NCBI GenBank assembly: GCA_003427395.1
Contig: BFEA01000012.1
Span: forward strand, 4,427,425 to 4,451,968
DNA length: 24,544 nt
Source of the DNA: Chara braunii
Lineage: Eukaryota > Streptophyta > Charophyceae > Charales > Characeae
Reading direction: 5' to 3'
The notes under the pieces are model-generated. The model saw only the letters and a list, made by a program, of their open reading frames with translations. It was not told the origin of the DNA and did no database searches. This document shows, in pieces, positions 18,318 through 24,544 of the stretch. Each line of letters starts with the position of its first letter. Positions within the stretch are counted from its first letter, which is position 1. A program made the position numbers and the translations under genes.

Positions 18318-18377
18318 ATGGGGGGCGAGACGACGAAGAAGAAGAAGATGCCGTCCTCCTCGCTGTCTCACCTGCAG
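18318..18377 (+). CDS. Candidate first coding exon, unrecognised
   Basis: ATG at 18318 has G at -3 and G at +4 (a good plant start context). It opens 20 codons reading MGGETTKKKKMPSSSLSHLQ, ending exactly at CCTGCAG/GTAATTGC, a donor-like junction. The preceding TC and GAA tracts resemble a 5' untranslated region. A 52-bp gap, with CTCTCTGTGTGCAG as acceptor, leads to a second candidate exon at 18430-18462 in the same frame. I do not recognise the peptide. The intron would be very short for this genome, and the frame also stays open through it only partly. It may be the decayed start of a duplicated gene. Confidence 0.3.
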
Positions 18378-18429
18378 GTAATTGCCTCCCTGCACTAACT
18401 GCAGCCCGTCGCTCTCTCTCTGTGTGCAG

Positions 18430-18462
18430 GTCGCCGGCGAGAGGGCCAGCTATGGTGCCCAG
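18430..18462 (+). CDS. Candidate second coding exon, unrecognised
   Basis: An acceptor TGTGTGCAG precedes 33 nt (11 codons, VAGERASYGAQ), followed by a donor-like GTAGGAGC. It is in phase 0 with 18318-18377. No convincing third exon was found downstream. The call depends entirely on splice-like signals and phase agreement. Confidence 0.25.
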
Positions 18463-18469
18463 GTAGGAG

Positions 18470-19140
18470 CTCCGTCGGTGCAGGCATGGTCTCCACCTCC
18501 TTCCCTACCTACACCTCTACCTCTAGTGTAGCGCTGGCGCGCTGCTCCAGCAGCGTGTCGCCCAAGAAGTGAGCTACTCGAACTGTGTCTGCCCAAGCGT
18601 GGCCCAGCTACAAGTAGCGCTGGCCCTCACGGGTGTGCCTCCGTGTGCCTCTGGTCCTAGGCCAAAACGTGACATGCCTGGGTCCCTACCGGACGTCCAG
18701 GCCCTCCCTGCTGACGCAGCCGGGAGTGTCCGCTATCGGACAAAGATGGACCTGGCCTGACAGGACCTGCCTACATCCGCACCAGGCCAAAAACGTGGCC
18801 TTGTCCGACCAGACCGAAAGTCTGTCCGGACGAACTGCAAGTCCGAAACGACGCCTGAACAGACAAAAATAGGACAGCAAATAAATAAATAAATGCTGCC
18901 TCAACTCGAAAACTGCGGCCCTAAGGCCGGCCATGGGCATCCAGGGGCGCGCGTCTGAGGGGCGTGCAGCCTGGGGGCCTCCAGCAACCGTCGGGCCGGC
19001 AAAATGGGGCCCGTGTGCAGGCTCAGCATGCAACACTCAGACCAAAAGAAAAGAAAAAGAACGCAGATACGGTCCTACATAAAATAAAAAAAAAACATGG
19101 CCAAGATGAGGCACAATCCGGCCCTTGCCACTGGCAGGTG
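18470..19140. other. GC-rich, no assignable gene
   Basis: Contains a repeated phrase GGCCAAAA(A)CGTG (about 18660 and 18785), an AAAT short repeat (about 18881-18894) and an A run near 19087. No recognised coding domain. Confidence 0.35.
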
Positions 19141-19335
19141 GTATTGGGCTGCGCGGTATCATGTGGCCTGGATGATACCATGCCGGTCGGGTCATACCGC
19201 ATGGGTGGGTCGTACCGTGTGGACAGGGTGGTAATATGTGGCCCAGGTGATACCAAGTACGTTGGATGGGTCGTACTATATGTCGGCCGCGTGATATTAT
19301 GTGACGTGGGGCGCGTCATAGTATGTGGACTGGAT
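19141..19335. repeat. Degenerate ~20-bp minisatellite
   Basis: Variants of GT(C/G)(A/G)TA(C/T)(C/T)(A/G)(T/C)(G/A)TGGG recur about every 18-23 bp (GTCATACCGCATGGGTGG, GTCGTACCGTGTGGACAGG, GTGATACCAAGTACG, GTGATATTATGTGACG and others), at least eight times. The 228-codon open frame across it (18964-19650) exists because the repeat lacks stops. Confidence 0.75.
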
Positions 19336-19790
19336 GCTGGCTGGCTGGACGTGTGGGTTAGGTGGGGGATGCTACGTGGGCTGTACAGTACAAACACCCC
19401 CAAAGTGAAAAGCACACAAAAAAAACGAGAACCCAAGCGCATGTGGAATGAATGCTACATAGACCAACTGTTGATAGACAACCTTAGCTGGAATCCTGCA
19501 GAGAGAAGTAAGAAAACAACTCAGGACTCCTACAGATTCGAGCTCGTGACCTTGTACTCAACAGTCAAGTGTCTTCTTTCTTGTCCATACGGGCCTGCTA
19601 TGTATTGGTATCCAAACAACGGCGGACCAGAACCCAGCCCCGGAAATTGAGAAATCGCCGCCGACCACGTGCTCAGACTGCCTACCTATTCATTCCAGCT
19701 TGTGACCTGCTCCCTGGCGCTCAACTGGGCTTGCTATTTTGTGGTACTCTGGAACATAAGACAAATCGTGTTCGAATCAAAGCTCGTTCC
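19336..19790. other. No assignable gene (19336-19790)
   Basis: Holds one antisense tRNA T-arm-like motif (about 19535-19552) and a sense GTTCGAATC phrase at about 19770. Nothing else is recognised. Confidence 0.35.
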
Positions 19791-19794
19791 CAGA

Positions 19795-20260
19795 AAATGA
19801 CAAACCCGCCCCAACGATATTAGTTTCACAACCTGCGGAAGCGTGTGGTTCAAGACCCCTACCTCTGGAACATAAGAAAACACCACCCCCCCCCCCCCCC
19901 CCCAAAAAAAAAGTAAAAACGCCAGTTCCCAGAACACAACGAGTCCCCACGTGTGGTTCAAGCCCTCTACCTCGGGAACAGAANAAAACTCTTCCCCCCC
20001 TCCAAAAAAAAAAAAAAAAAACAACCAAAATGCCAGCCAGGAATCGAAGCCCCCCCCAAGAAAACAACGAAGCGCCATGTGAGGAAACTACAAACCCGCC
20101 CGACCAATATTCGTTTCACGACCCACAAAAGTGTGTGTGGTTCAAGCCACGTCTCTTATACACATCTAGATGTGTATAAGAGACAGCTACAAACCCGCCC
20201 GACCAATATTCGTTTCACGACCCACAAAAGTGTGTGTGGTTCAAGCCACCCATTTCTGGA
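19795..20260. repeat. Degenerate tandem repeat with C and A runs
   Basis: The phrase GTGTGGTTCAAG(A/C)CC recurs at about 19841, 19951, 20134 and 20233. It is usually followed by CTACCTC(T/G)GGAACA(T/G)AAGAA, then a C run, an A run and GCCAG(C)C. CAAACCCGCCC(C/G)A precedes it at 19801, 20091 and 20190. It includes an 18-C run (19886-19903), an A run (20003-20020) and an N at 19984. Homopolymers and the adapter below make local assembly unreliable. Confidence 0.7.
20151..20186. other. Nextera/Tn5 mosaic-end adapter (artefact)
   Basis: 36 bp made of two head-to-head Tn5 mosaic ends: the right half is AGATGTGTATAAGAGACAG (20168-20186) and the left half is its reverse complement short of two outer bases. 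This is the junction adapter of Nextera mate-pair libraries. It is flanked by a perfect 63-bp direct repeat (20088-20150 and 20187-20249). It is library-derived sequence left in the assembly, not biology, and open frames through it (for instance 19953-20264) are artefacts. Confidence 0.97.
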
Positions 20261-20812
20261 ATGAAAGAAAACAAAACCCAAAAGAGAAACGAAAGCGCCA
20301 GCCAGGGAAAATCGCGCACTGCCGGGACACGCTGGCCCCAGTGGAAAGCATCTTCCGCAACCCACTGCACGATTTAGGAGTTGATTATTATAATAGGGAA
20401 GTCTGGAGAAGCTGTGCAACCGTGCAAGAAGCTGGTGGATAATCAATCGGGAAGGAAGCCATAAATGCTCCAGGTGAACTGCCACGTTTTGCCTTAGTTA
20501 GCTCTTCGGCGCTTAGGTTCACGGGAACTTCACCTAAAAGCTGCAACCACCTGATTGATCAGATTGACCATGCTCACATCTCTGTCAGCAAAGGAAAGCC
20601 CAGGAGCTTTTTCTTTCTATTCTTATCAAATCACTCCTTAATGGCCCTGGTTCCTTTCTACTCATGAGGAGCAGCTGCCCAGTTCATTTTTCACCGGTAA
20701 CTCTGCTGATAAGTCGGGTATAATACATATGGAGCTCACCACACCTACTTCGGATAAAAGGCCGGAGCTTCGCGGGAGGACACCCTGAAACAACATTGAT
20801 TGCTCCTTGCAG
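20260..20812. other. No assignable gene (20260-20812)
   Basis: A plus-strand frame just right of the adapter encodes a protein-like stretch (RNPLHDLGVDYYNREVWRS, stop at 20440-20442), but its start lies in adapter sequence and no family is recognised. The rest shows nothing. Confidence 0.3.
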
Positions 20813-20826
20813 AAGTTCCCTGGAGC

Positions 20827-20981
20827 TTACCAACTGGCCTAGCTCAGTTGGTACAATACAGACCCGAGTTCGAACTCCGCCAGATGCAGATGAATAAAAT
20901 ACTATAATTCTGAATTACCTAGGGCCGGTCAGTTTGATGATGATATATTAAGGCCGTCGCCCGTTTTATAAATAAAAAGAA
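20827..20981 (+). mobile_element. Short tRNA-headed SINE, 155 bp
   Basis: Flanked by a perfect 14-bp target-site duplication AAGTTCCCTGGAGC (20813-20826 and 20982-20995). The head has A box TAGCTCAGTTGG (20840-20851) and B box GAGTTCGAACTCC (20866-20878) only 14 nt apart, so the anticodon arm is missing. The body ends CCGTTTTATAAATAAAAAGA, with a TTTT that could stop Pol III and a short A-rich tail. The perfect duplication suggests a recent insertion. It shares only the A-box head with the 474-bp SINE at 13398, so the two belong to different families. Confidence 0.9.
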
Positions 20982-20995
20982 AAGTTCCCTGGAGC

Positions 20996-21244
20996 AAATT
21001 TCTAATAATGTTCAAATGAGACAATACGTCACAGATTCTTAAATGACGACATAATAACGAGTGTGATACACGTTTTTGATTGAACCTCTTTGTTGTTCGG
21101 GAAAACGAGCAGACGTCAAGGTGGCTTTGGTCTGTTATTTGGGAAAAGATCACATATGAAAAGGAGCCTTTGCAGGTCCAGGACAGAGGCCACCACCCTG
21201 GGTGTGGGTTAGGATGAAATGCGTAGAGAGTAGTGCTTACTTAC
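20996..21244. other. Intron sequence beside carrier exon
   Basis: No element or RNA is recognised. The minus-strand donor GTAAGTAAGC sits at the right edge (21244-21235). Confidence 0.4.
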
Positions 21245-21352
21245 CAGTCCAGCAAAGAGACCAGGGAATCCTTTCTCTGCAAGAACACCTAGAAGAATGC
21301 TATGTACATTGATCCGCATTCCGCACTGCTGCCTCGTCTTCACCAAATCAAG
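21245..21352 (-). CDS. Mitochondrial carrier (SLC25-type) gene, exon
   Basis: 108 nt, 36 codons, phase 0 at both ends. The acceptor is AACCTGAAG/CTTGATTTGG and the donor GGACTG/GTAAGT. It encodes LDLVKTRQQCGMRINVHS, a short loop, then GVLAEKGFPGLFAGL. With the P that ends the previous exon this gives PLDLVKTR, a perfect fit to the carrier signature Px[DE]xx[RK]x[RK]. EKGFPGLFAG fits the following [DE]Gx4[WYF]xG element. The region is the matrix-side loop and short helix of one of the three carrier repeats. By eye the GLFAGL turn recalls S-adenosylmethionine carriers, but that is not enough to name a substrate. Confidence 0.93.
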
Positions 21353-23369
21353 CTTCAGGTTCAGGAAGAGTAAAAAAACAATTTTGTGTTACAGCGAAAA
21401 ACTCCACGTTCAGTATCGATAGGACCGCACAGAAAGACAAAAAAGTTGGGACCGCACAGCAAGGCAAAAAGGTTGGGACTTGACACTAAAAGTCTAAAAC
21501 TCTTACCGGTGGGGAAATGGGGTTGGTTGGGGGGTGGGGGAAAGAGATGATGACTCTCCTGTCAAGGGTGTTGCATTTGTAAGGTCATCAAATGTGTGAA
21601 AGAGGCTTGGACTCTCCTGGCAAGAGTGCTGCATTTTGGTGAGGCCATGGACGACACGTACACAACGAAGTCGTCTTCTGCTGACCTTTTTCGTGCTGAT
21701 TGCATGGTAATTGTCCCCAGCATGTAATCTCTTGAGAAATTGCCTTCAAAATAGGTATGCTCAGGAACAAAAAAAAATAAAAAATACTAAAATAGTAATT
21801 CCAAGAGGAACAAAAGTTTAAAAACTATTCATCTTTGTAGGTTGAAAAATTGTAACATATATCTATAATATTCTATATCGTCAAACCGAGCTGCCCGGTA
21901 AACCATAGGCAGAGAGGGAGAAGAGGACAACAAATATGTTAGAACAGTTAGATCTCTCTTGCCAGACGGAGCACTTGTTGTAATGATTTTTACAAGGAAG
22001 AGAGGAGAAACAGAAACGATACAAAAATGTTTATGATGATGACTCTATCATGTGTGCTTGACGCTCATCCATGCTTTTAGGCTTCAAGTCCCACTGTTCC
22101 CAACCTATGCACTGCTATTCCAGGGGGCAGAGGAGGGACAGGAAAGTCCCGACCGGTGTCATCAAGTTTGTGGTGCCCCCCCTGCATGATATTCTAACCA
22201 GTGAGCCACCAAAAAATCTGCTGGTGCCCATGGTCCCCACCAATGGGCCCCTTCACTGGCAAATGATTAGGAGGCAGTGGTATTTTGAATGCAAAAAGTG
22301 AATCAGATGAAAAGGGAAGTAAATTGCTGATTGCTTGAGAATAGGCTCAAAATGATGACTGTCACCAGCACGGACTCATAAAATTGCACAAGTGGGAACT
22401 CACCTCAACCCACTAGCACAACCCTGCAAGCAAGCACATGAACGGAGAACAATGCCATGGCCATCAAAATGTTGACCACACTGCAGCATACAAAGCTCCC
22501 CTTAGGCAGTGGCACGCTGGAGAAAATCCCTCAGGTCCCTGCAGAATGGGCGCTACGAGTTGATGCACACATTCTCTCTCTTCCTCTCCACCAACACACC
22601 CAATGTGAACCGCTGCCGGTCAAGCCAAGGGCTACATAAAGTACCCTCAGATCAAACAGCAGTGGCAAATACGCCGCATGAGCAAACAGCCAGGAGGAGG
22701 AAGGGTGGGTAGGCAGAAGAGGAAGGGAGGGGAGAAAGAGGAGGCGACGAGAGGAGGAGGGGGAGGAGGGAGAGGAGCAGGAAGAGGGGCGGAAGGGGGG
22801 AGGAGGTGGAGAAGCGGGAGGAAGGGGGGGAAGGAGGAGAAGGTCGAGGAGGAGTAGAGAAGGAAGAAGATCCCCTTGTCTTAAGGAAAGACTCTCAAGT
22901 GCCCACATGAGAGGGGGTTTTCAGGGCACCCCGAAGGCAACTTCCCTCACAAGCATACCCCTGCCAATCAGCCGCCTGCCACCGATTAAGAGTTCTCTAG
23001 GTGCTTCCCTAGTGAGCCTCCCTACTACACCTAACCCTCATGTACGCCTATCGTTCAAACAAAACTTCCAACTCAAGAGGCACAACGATCTGACTTATGA
23101 GTTCGCACAGCAAGGTCCAGGAACACAACTCTCTTTCCCCTTCCTGCCTTAAGGGTTCGCACCGCCATATTCTTGCATGGGAGCACACATCTCAAGCACG
23201 AAGGAAAAGGGAAATCGAGACAAAGACAGAGGACAGGGAGCATCGATTGATCAATGCCATGACAACAGACTGGAGGTATCTGGAAACATCTGCTCGTCAG
23301 CATTCTGCAGTGACAGCTTTCATTCTTGATCGGCTCATTTTCCAACAGTGAAGGGTACTTAGCACTTAC
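21353..23369 (-). other. 2.0-kb intron of the carrier gene
   Basis: GT-AG on the minus strand (GTAAGT at 23369, CTGAAG at 21353). Contents: AT-rich sequence (21700-21880), a plus-strand open frame at 22071-22310 of unknown origin (PPLHDILTSEPPKNLLVP near its middle, with an acceptor-like CTTTTAG at its left edge), and the purine-rich tract at 22690-22870. The open frame may be an embedded fragment of an unrelated gene or transposon; I do not recognise it. Confidence 0.8.
22690..22871. repeat. Purine-rich GGA/GAA tract
   Basis: About 180 bp almost entirely of A and G on the plus strand, built from AGG, GGAGG and GAAG repeats. Such mirror-like polypurine tracts can form triplex DNA. The overlapping 125-codon minus-strand frame is low-complexity and not a gene. 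Confidence 0.9.
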
Positions 23370-23433
23370 CGGCATTGTGCATGTTGCTGCAATTGCACCG
23401 GCAATGGCTCCAAGGGCAAGATGTTCAGGTGTC
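23370..23433 (-). CDS. Mitochondrial carrier (SLC25-type) gene, exon
   Basis: 64 nt. The acceptor is GGTTGCAG/GACACC and the donor ATGCCG/GTAAGT. The first base completes a codon from an exon that is not identified (above 23433). The remaining 21 codons read TPEHLALGAIAGAIAATCTM then P. This is the start of an odd-numbered carrier helix, with the small-residue GxxxG-like AGAIAGAIA pattern, ending on the P of the carrier signature. The intron falls exactly between P and LDLVKTR. The N-terminal part of the protein is not visible in the remaining 1.1 kb of the window, so it lies outside or in unrecognised exons. Confidence 0.9.
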
Positions 23434-23655
23434 CTGCAACCAACCAACAGGAAACCAGACAAAAACAATGGACGGAAGCAAGACACTTTGAACAAGATGC
23501 CAGAACATAAGCACCGATTCTCTCCCCATCCCTCGGCACCTCCCTGTTCTCCTCTTTCTCTTTCTGGTAATGGCAGACCATTACTCCTCAACTGCCACTC
23601 CAACTCTATAGGAAAAACATTCTCTCCTTCTCCTTCTCTTTCCTCTCCCACGGAA
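23434..23655. other. Upstream intron side, no exon recognised
   Basis: Minus-strand polypyrimidine and acceptor signal for the exon at 23433 lie here (GGTTGGTTGCAG). No upstream coding exon of the carrier was recognised up to the window end. Confidence 0.4.
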
Positions 23656-23659
23656 CATA

Positions 23660-23765
23660 TTGGGGGGGGGTATGAGGGTGTTGGGGGGCGGTTTGTGGGT
23701 GTTTGGGGGGTGTATGGGGGTATTTAGGGTGGGTATGGGGGTGTTCGTGGGGTTATTAGGGGTTC
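23660..23765. repeat. G-rich minisatellite (G4-prone)
   Basis: Plus strand built from GGGTGTT, GGGGGGTGTATGGGGGT and GGGTATGGGGGTGTT-type phrases, with at least ten runs of three or more Gs in about 105 bp. Several four-run windows could form G-quadruplexes. It has no coding meaning; the frames across it are low-complexity. Confidence 0.88.
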
Positions 23766-23774
23766 TGGACCCAA

Positions 23775-23833
23775 AAAAAAACAAAAATACAAAAATTCTT
23801 CTTTTTTTTTTTTTCTTTTTTTTGGGGGGGGGT
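23775..23833. repeat. A, T and G homopolymer runs with small hairpin
   Basis: A run, interrupted T run (23802-23823), then a G run leading into GGGGGTCGACCGACGACCCCC, an 8-bp stem with a 5-nt loop (about 23827-23847). Homopolymer blocks like these are error-prone in assembly. Confidence 0.7.
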
Positions 23834-23949
23834 CGACCGACGACCCCCGACCGGTAGGTGCCGACCAGTCAAGGTTCGCTGACGGTCGGGGTGTGCAACA
23901 CTGATTCCCATGGAAAACCTGTCAAAGAATCAAAGATTCAAAACCTGAG

Positions 23950-24160
23950 TACGGATCCGGGCCGCCCGGTCGACCAGCGCCTGCCCGGGGGAGGTCCCGG
24001 ACGGCCTGGCCGGGCGGGCGGCCCGGTTGGGGGCCGGGGCACCCCCAGCACACCTTGTCGGGGGCGGGGGTCAGACCCCGAAGCGCCGTCAGCTGGGGTC
24101 CCCAGGGCCTACCGGGTCCGACCAGGCCTGAAAAAAGGCGAGTCGGGCCCGTGAGGCCAG
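23950..24160. other. Very GC-rich segment (CpG-rich)
   Basis: About 75 percent GC with many CG dinucleotides, unlike the rest of the window, and with GGCCGGGCGGGCGGCCCGG-type self-complementary patches. Open frames on both strands are by-products of composition. It could be foreign, a GC-rich repeat or the edge of a CpG-rich promoter. Confidence 0.5.
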
Positions 24161-24220
24161 CTTTTTTTTTTTGAAATTGTGACGGCCAGAGGGCCGTTTG
24201 ATGTTTGGAGGGAAAACATC

Positions 24221-24277
24221 GACCCGTTTGAACAGCCGACTGGCTGCCGCGGCCTGCATCGGCTGTCCAAACGGGGC
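24221..24277. repeat. 17-bp-stem hairpin
   Basis: CCCGTTTGAACAGCCGA (about 24222-24238) pairs with TCGGCTGTCCAAACGGG (about 24260-24276), 16 of 17 complementary, around a loop of about 21 nt (CTGGCTGCCGCGGCCTGCA plus flanks). A smaller ACGGCCAGAGGGCCGT palindrome lies just upstream (24182-24197). Confidence 0.75.
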
Positions 24278-24309
24278 CTTGCTCTTCCCCTGCCGGCGCA
24301 GTTCGTGGT

Positions 24310-24500
24310 TCAGCTGCCCGTCGTCGTGGAGCCGCCTGTAGCCATCGCCTGGGAGCTTCACTCCCCCGTCGCCGTGGACCCGCCCGTCGCCCGTCGCCCG
24401 TCGCCAGCGTCTTGGAGTCGCCAGCGCCGTGGAGCCGCCCGTCGCCCATCGCCGTGGAGCCGCCCGTCGCCCGTCGCCGTGGAGCTGCCCGTCCCCCTCT
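24310..24500. repeat. GCCCGTCGCC / GTGGAGCCG minisatellite
   Basis: CGCCGTGGAGCCGCCCGTCG-type units (GTCGCC, GTGGA(G/C)C(C/T)GCCCGTC) recur at least five times between 24318 and 24495 with short-period variation. The overlapping Pro/Arg/Val-rich frames on both strands are products of the repeat. Confidence 0.85.
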
Positions 24501-24544
24501 CATCATGATCATCATCATCTTCTTCTTCTTCTTCTTCTTCTTCT
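24501..24544. repeat. (ATC)n then (TTC)n microsatellite, cut by window end
   Basis: ATCATGATCATCATCATC followed by TTC units to the last base of the window. Confidence 0.95.

Larger units (their letters stand above)
14146..21244 (-). other. 7.1-kb intron of the carrier gene
   Basis: The intron starts GTAAGTAAGC at 21244 and ends TTGTGCAG at 14146, reading on the minus strand. It contains the LTR element, a MITE copy within that LTR, antisense tRNA-like units, an interrupted MITE copy, the TC microsatellite, a possible plus-strand gene start, minisatellites, the adapter artefact and a SINE. The apparent length rests partly on an assembly that includes an N (19984) and adapter sequence (20151-20186), so it may be inaccurate. 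Confidence 0.75.

Noticed and set aside
18964-19650. 228-codon plus-strand open frame, the longest in the window
   Set aside because: It runs through a 20-bp minisatellite and A runs. The Gly/Val-rich periodic peptide is a repeat artefact with no domain.
20151-20186. A natural palindromic element or transposon end
   Set aside because: It is the Tn5 mosaic-end pair used in Nextera libraries, base for base over 36 nt.
20170-20442. Plus-strand open frame beginning MCIRDSYKPARP
   Set aside because: Its start lies in the Nextera adapter; CIRDS and SYTHLDVYKRQ-type peptides are translations of that adapter.
22071-22301. Plus-strand frame containing PPLHDILTSEPPKNLLVP as a real exon
   Set aside because: It looks protein-like and has an acceptor-like CTTTTAG before it, but no family is recognised and no donor or partner exon was found. 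It is mentioned only within the intron entry.
23922-24518. 198-codon minus-strand open frame
   Set aside because: It is made of GC-rich minisatellite and Gly/Pro/Arg-rich low-complexity sequence.
1-24544. CRISPR arrays, operons, prophage or defence islands
   Set aside because: No direct repeats with regular unique spacers and no compact prokaryotic-type coding; introns, microsatellites and SINEs show a eukaryotic nuclear genome.

Overview
This is a repeat-rich, intron-rich nuclear segment of a eukaryote, most likely of the green lineage (a streptophyte: land plant or charophyte alga). The evidence is a U6 snRNA copy with a plant-type 5' stem-loop, an LTR-element primer-binding site matching the plant initiator tRNA-Met (TGGTATCAGAGC), GT-AG introns of 2 to 7 kb, tRNA-headed SINEs and many MITE-like elements. 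The species cannot be named from the sequence. Nothing prokaryotic was seen (no operons, CRISPR array or insertion sequence).

Genes. The one gene I can identify is a mitochondrial carrier family (SLC25-type) gene on the minus strand. Three coding exons are visible at 23433-23370, 21352-21245 and 14145-14077. They splice in phase across introns of 2017 bp and 7099 bp. They carry the carrier signature PLDLVKTR, split by an intron between P and L, and the tail helix ending FEYCK. The 5' end lies beyond 23433 (outside the window or unrecognised) and the 3' end lies below 14077, with a weak candidate exon at 11572-11516. Other coding candidates are weaker: a GC-rich open frame at 9987-10589 (+), and a possible gene start with two short exons at 18318-18377 and 18430-18462 (+).

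Layout. 1-6300: GA microsatellite, a four-unit tandem array (1761-2147), a 63-bp duplication, a 105-bp pogo/Tigger-like MITE (3844-3948), short tandem repeats and a long imperfect inverted repeat (5061-5555). 6300-9320: repeat-derived sequence with two copies of a roughly 200-bp MITE family (7411-7616, 8709-8908). 9320-9650: an AAAT microsatellite and a U6 snRNA retropseudogene with a 14-bp target-site duplication. 9990-10640: the GC-rich open frame and an AATAAA-rich tail. 11000-14000: a third copy of the 200-bp MITE, a perfect-stem hairpin, a tRNA-like remnant, and a 474-bp tRNA-headed SINE inserted into the second unit of a 126-bp tandem repeat. 14500-17000: a degraded non-autonomous LTR element (LTR, primer-binding site, about 300 bp, polypurine tract, LTR), with a second 105-bp MITE inside its left LTR. 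17190-17900: antisense tRNA-like units and a fourth, interrupted copy of the 200-bp MITE. 18219-19340: TC microsatellite, possible gene start and a minisatellite. 19790-20260: degenerate tandem repeat containing a Nextera mate-pair junction adapter flanked by a perfect 63-bp duplication, i.e. an assembly or library artefact. 20813-20995: a 155-bp tRNA-headed SINE with a 14-bp target-site duplication. 22690-24544: polypurine, G-rich and GC-rich minisatellites.

The main biological content is therefore a carrier gene whose introns have collected nested SINEs, MITEs and LTR remnants. Insertion order can be read in two places: the MITE is younger than the LTR pair, and the SINE is younger than the tandem duplication. 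I found no sign of a novel multi-gene system.
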